In this document: positions 31,292 through 31,636 of the stretch, one piece after another
Layout of the letters: each line of letters opens with the position of its first letter
How positions within the stretch are numbered: position 1 is the first letter of the stretch
Assembly (NCBI GenBank): GCA_016934355.1
Contig: JAFGTA010000085.1
Location: 1 to 31,636, forward strand
Reading direction: 5' to 3'
DNA length: 31,636 bases
From: Candidatus Bathyarchaeota archaeon
GTDB taxonomy: Archaea; Thermoproteota; Bathyarchaeia; TCS64
Notes under the pieces: generated by a model
Database searches by the model: none
The model's input: only the letters and a program-made list of their open reading frames with translations
Told to the model about the DNA's origin: nothing
Translations under genes and position numbers: made by a program

Positions 31292-31636
31292 CTACGGCTC
31301 CTTCAGACGCTCATTCTGGTAGACGCCGCTGTAGCCCTTCTCCACCTCTCCGGTGTGGAAGAAAATCAGTTGGGCGATCCTTGCATCCCTCTTCAGACGT
31401 AATCCAGCCGGGTTAGGGATGACGAGCATCGAGCTGCTTCTGCCCTGGTAGCCCGGGTCCCACACGGCGGTGCCTATCGTCGCCCCGTTCCTGAGAAGCG
31501 TGGACCGTGTACGCGCTATCGCGGCTACGTCGGTGGGCATCTTCACGGCCTCGTTGTACACCACCTTGTAGACTCCTTGCTTTAGGCGGTACCAGCCTTC
31601 GGCGTCTGGCTGGATCGTCTCGGTGTCTGCGATGGC
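31292..31636 (-). CDS. dUTPase / dCTP deaminase family protein, N-terminal part missing at window edge
   Basis: This trimeric nucleotide hydrolase family removes dUTP or deaminates dCTP. The frame is open from the right edge to the stop at 31292, giving 114 codons of the C-terminal part. Matches are VAAIARTRSTLLRNG, the AVWDPGYQGRSSSML motif with the nucleotide-contacting residues, and ARIAQLIFF. This spacing resembles archaeal dUTPases that are close to dCTP deaminase. The missing N-terminus would decide between the two activities. It lies upstream of argH on the same strand with an 88-base gap that holds the argH promoter. Confidence 0.85.
   Translation of the reverse strand, partial: AIADTETIQPDAEGWYRLKQGVYKVVYNEAVKMPTDVAAIARTRSTLLRNGATIGTAVWDPGYQGRSSSMLVIPNPAGLRLKRDARIAQLIFFHTGEVEKGYSGVYQNERLKEP

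Overview
The window is archaeal and probably from an anaerobic member of the TACK group. The evidence is archaellum genes (arlI, arlJ, arlG, arlF), a tRNA-splicing endonuclease, a TrmB-family regulator, LysW-carrier amino-acid biosynthesis, and archaeal TATA boxes (CTTAAATA or TTTAAA type) lying about 25-40 bases before start codons, often on transcripts with almost no leader. HdrABC-type proteins and a two-subunit class I fumarase point to anaerobic metabolism. A Bathyarchaeia-like lineage is my best guess; no marker gene in the window settles it.

Region 1 (1-8776) is a C4-acid and redox block. A two-subunit fumarase reads leftward off the edge. Divergent from it is a tightly packed operon for HdrC, HdrB, a fumarate reductase/succinate dehydrogenase iron-sulfur subunit, its flavoprotein subunit, and a long HdrA, followed by a malic enzyme under its own promoter. 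Together these can connect succinate, fumarate, malate and pyruvate, with a flavin- and FeS-rich soluble Hdr-fumarate reductase complex handling the electrons. This is the most striking assembly in the window.

Region 2 (8870-12710) is housekeeping and regulation: a small zinc-ribbon protein, a PhoU-like DUF47 protein, tRNA-splicing endonuclease EndA, a 51-residue zinc-ribbon protein (10434-10589), NrdR, a TrmB-type regulator and a small membrane protein.

Region 3 (12711-25353) interleaves motility with amino-acid biosynthesis. arlG-arlF lie on the minus strand. Next, on the plus strand, come a BshC-like protein with an added zinc ribbon, then lysW, a long lysX-like ATP-grasp gene, lysY and lysZ. 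The minus strand then carries arlI-arlJ, an acidic two-helix membrane protein, and a CheA that lacks its phosphotransfer (P1) domain. Archaellin, arlH, CheY, CheW, LysJ and LysK are not in the window.

Region 4 (25500-31636) is metabolic: an FAH-family hydrolase, a ROK sugar kinase, a serine beta-lactamase-fold hydrolase, a secreted or anchored protein of unknown function, argininosuccinate lyase, and a dUTPase/dCTP-deaminase-family gene cut by the right edge. I saw no tRNA, rRNA, CRISPR array or insertion sequence.
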